8,433 bases of DNA from Lentisphaeria bacterium (GTDB taxonomy: Bacteria > Verrucomicrobiota > Lentisphaeria > Victivallales > UBA1829). The stretch is from NCBI GenBank assembly GCA_019408975.1, contig DXVA01000186.1, positions 1 to 8,433 on the forward strand. Direction: 5' to 3'. Below, one piece after another: positions 7,552-8,433 of this stretch (position 1 is the first letter of the stretch; the number at the start of each line of letters is the position of its first letter). The translations under genes were made by a program, and so were the position numbers. The notes under the pieces were generated by a model. That model saw nothing but the letters and a program-made list of their open reading frames with translations. It did no database searches and was not told the DNA's origin.

Positions 7552-8433
7552 ATGAGCGAAGAAACCATCCGACAGCCCATGCCGTTCCTGGATACCGTCC
7601 GGCGGCTTTGCGCGAAAAAGTTCGCACTGGCGTCTCTGGTCATCTGCCTGCTCTACCTCGGCGCCGCAATTTTTGCGGAGATTTATACAGGTTACTGCAA
7701 CGCAAAGAACATCGAACCTGTCTATCAGGCGCAGAACCATGCGGAACGTTTTCAGGAACCTTCGTGGAAGCATCCGCTCGGTACGGATTATCTCGGGCGG
7801 GATGTGCTGATCCGGGCGGTCTTCGCGGCAAAAACGGCGATCAAGGTGGGAATCATCGCCTCGGTCATTTCGGCGGCGGTCGGCGTATTTCTCGGAATCT
7901 GCGCCGGATATTTCGGCGGCTGGATCGACGATATTGTCGAATGGATTTACAGTACATTCGCCTCCATGCCTTCACTTTTGTTCATCCTTGCCTTTGCCCT
8001 GCTCGTGTCAAAAGGCTTCCTTTTCGGCCCGCTGGAAAAGGCGTTTGCGGCGACGGCGCATCTTCTGCGGACGGAACCCGGAATGCTGGCGGTCTATCTC
8101 GGAATCGGGCTGACCGGCTGGGTGTCGCTCTGCCGCGTGGTGCGCGCGGAAACCATGCGCCTGCGGGAACGCCAGTATGTGCTTGCGGCAAAAGCGCTCG
8201 GACAGACCAGTTTCAGAATTCTGTTCCGCCATATTCTCCCGAACCTCATGCATCTGGTAATCGTCTACTTCACGATGCGCTTCGCATTTGCGATCATGAC
8301 GGAAGTGATCGTCAGCTACCTCGGGCTCGGCGTCCAGTTCGAGCCGAGCTGGGGCGTGATGATCGCGGACGGGCAGGAACGTCTCTGGCGCGGCATCTGG
8401 TGGGAGGTCGGCGGCGCGACAATCTTCATGTTC
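7552..8433 (+). CDS. Dipeptide/oligopeptide ABC transporter permease, DppC/OppC type, 3'-partial
   Basis: 294 residues are visible and the frame is still open at the window end, so the C-terminus is missing. It is an inner-membrane subunit that pairs with a DppB/OppB-type permease, two ATPases and a solute-binding protein to import peptides or similar solutes. Seen in order: an OppC N-terminal segment with the first membrane helix (~24-45), HPLGTDYLGRDVLIRAVFAA (74-93), helix 2 (~98-118), YFGGWIDDIVEWIYSTFASM then PSLLFILAFALLV (120-152), the EAA loop contacting the ATPase, RERQYVLAAKALG then RHILPN (205-231), and SYLGLGVQFEPSWGVMI (255-271). Between helix 3 and the next helix it carries about 25 extra residues (FLFGPLEKAFAATAHLLRTE) compared with compact DppC proteins. 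The start is supported by GGAG 9 bases upstream. Partner genes, if present, lie beyond the window. The substrate is not certain, since this family also carries nickel, opines and oligosaccharides. Confidence 0.92.
   Translation, partial: MSEETIRQPMPFLDTVRRLCAKKFALASLVICLLYLGAAIFAEIYTGYCNAKNIEPVYQAQNHAERFQEPSWKHPLGTDYLGRDVLIRAVFAAKTAIKVGIIASVISAAVGVFLGICAGYFGGWIDDIVEWIYSTFASMPSLLFILAFALLVSKGFLFGPLEKAFAATAHLLRTEPGMLAVYLGIGLTGWVSLCRVVRAETMRLRERQYVLAAKALGQTSFRILFRHILPNLMHLVIVYFTMRFAFAIMTEVIVSYLGLGVQFEPSWGVMIADGQERLWRGIWWEVGGATIFMF

Noticed and set aside
1..8433. CRISPR array, tRNA, insertion sequence or phage genes
   Set aside because: No regularly spaced repeats, no cloverleaf-like segment in the intergenic gaps, no transposase or integrase frame and no terminal inverted repeats around the low-GC block were seen.

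Overview
The window most resembles a Lentisphaerota (Victivallis-like) gut or anaerobic bacterium. This is inference from three things: GH123/DUF4091-type glycoside hydrolase homologues, a prepilin-like protein with the N-terminal pattern common in Lentisphaerota, Planctomycetes and Verrucomicrobia, and a chimeric GntR/LacI-type regulator beside them. No rRNA or taxonomic marker other than mnmG is present, so the assignment is moderate at best.

Layout. (1) Positions 1-1345, plus strand: the 3' part of a GH123/DUF4091-like hydrolase whose start lies before the window. (2) Positions 1353-1382: a perfect 12-bp hairpin that ends this gene and the convergent operon. (3) Positions 5427 down to 1387, minus strand: a compact three-gene operon in which every junction overlaps. 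It runs from a GntR-HTH/LacI-sensor regulator, to a prepilin-like secreted or surface protein (35-bp overlap), to a signal-peptide-bearing protein with an N-terminal galactose-binding-like module and a C-terminal GH123-like domain (4-bp ATGA overlap). It reads from a consensus sigma-70 promoter, TTGACA-N18-TATAAT, whose -10 lies inside two abutting 12-bp direct repeats, a good candidate operator for the regulator. (4) Positions 5428-5673: divergent intergenic region holding that promoter, phased A-tracts, a small hairpin and a weaker promoter for mnmG. (5) Positions 5674-7545, plus strand: complete mnmG (gidA), tRNA wobble-uridine modification. (6) Positions 7552-8433, plus strand: the first 294 codons of a DppC/OppC-type peptide ABC transporter permease, six bases after mnmG and cut by the window end.

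How the parts may work together (inference). The operon looks like a self-contained sense-and-degrade unit: a cytoplasmic ligand-responsive regulator controls its own promoter and, in the same transcript, one pseudopilin-like protein and one exported glycan-active protein. Base composition falls from roughly 55-65% GC in the flanks to about 37-45% in sampled lines of the pseudopilin and hydrolase genes. This suggests those two genes have a different history from mnmG, the transporter and the left-hand hydrolase.
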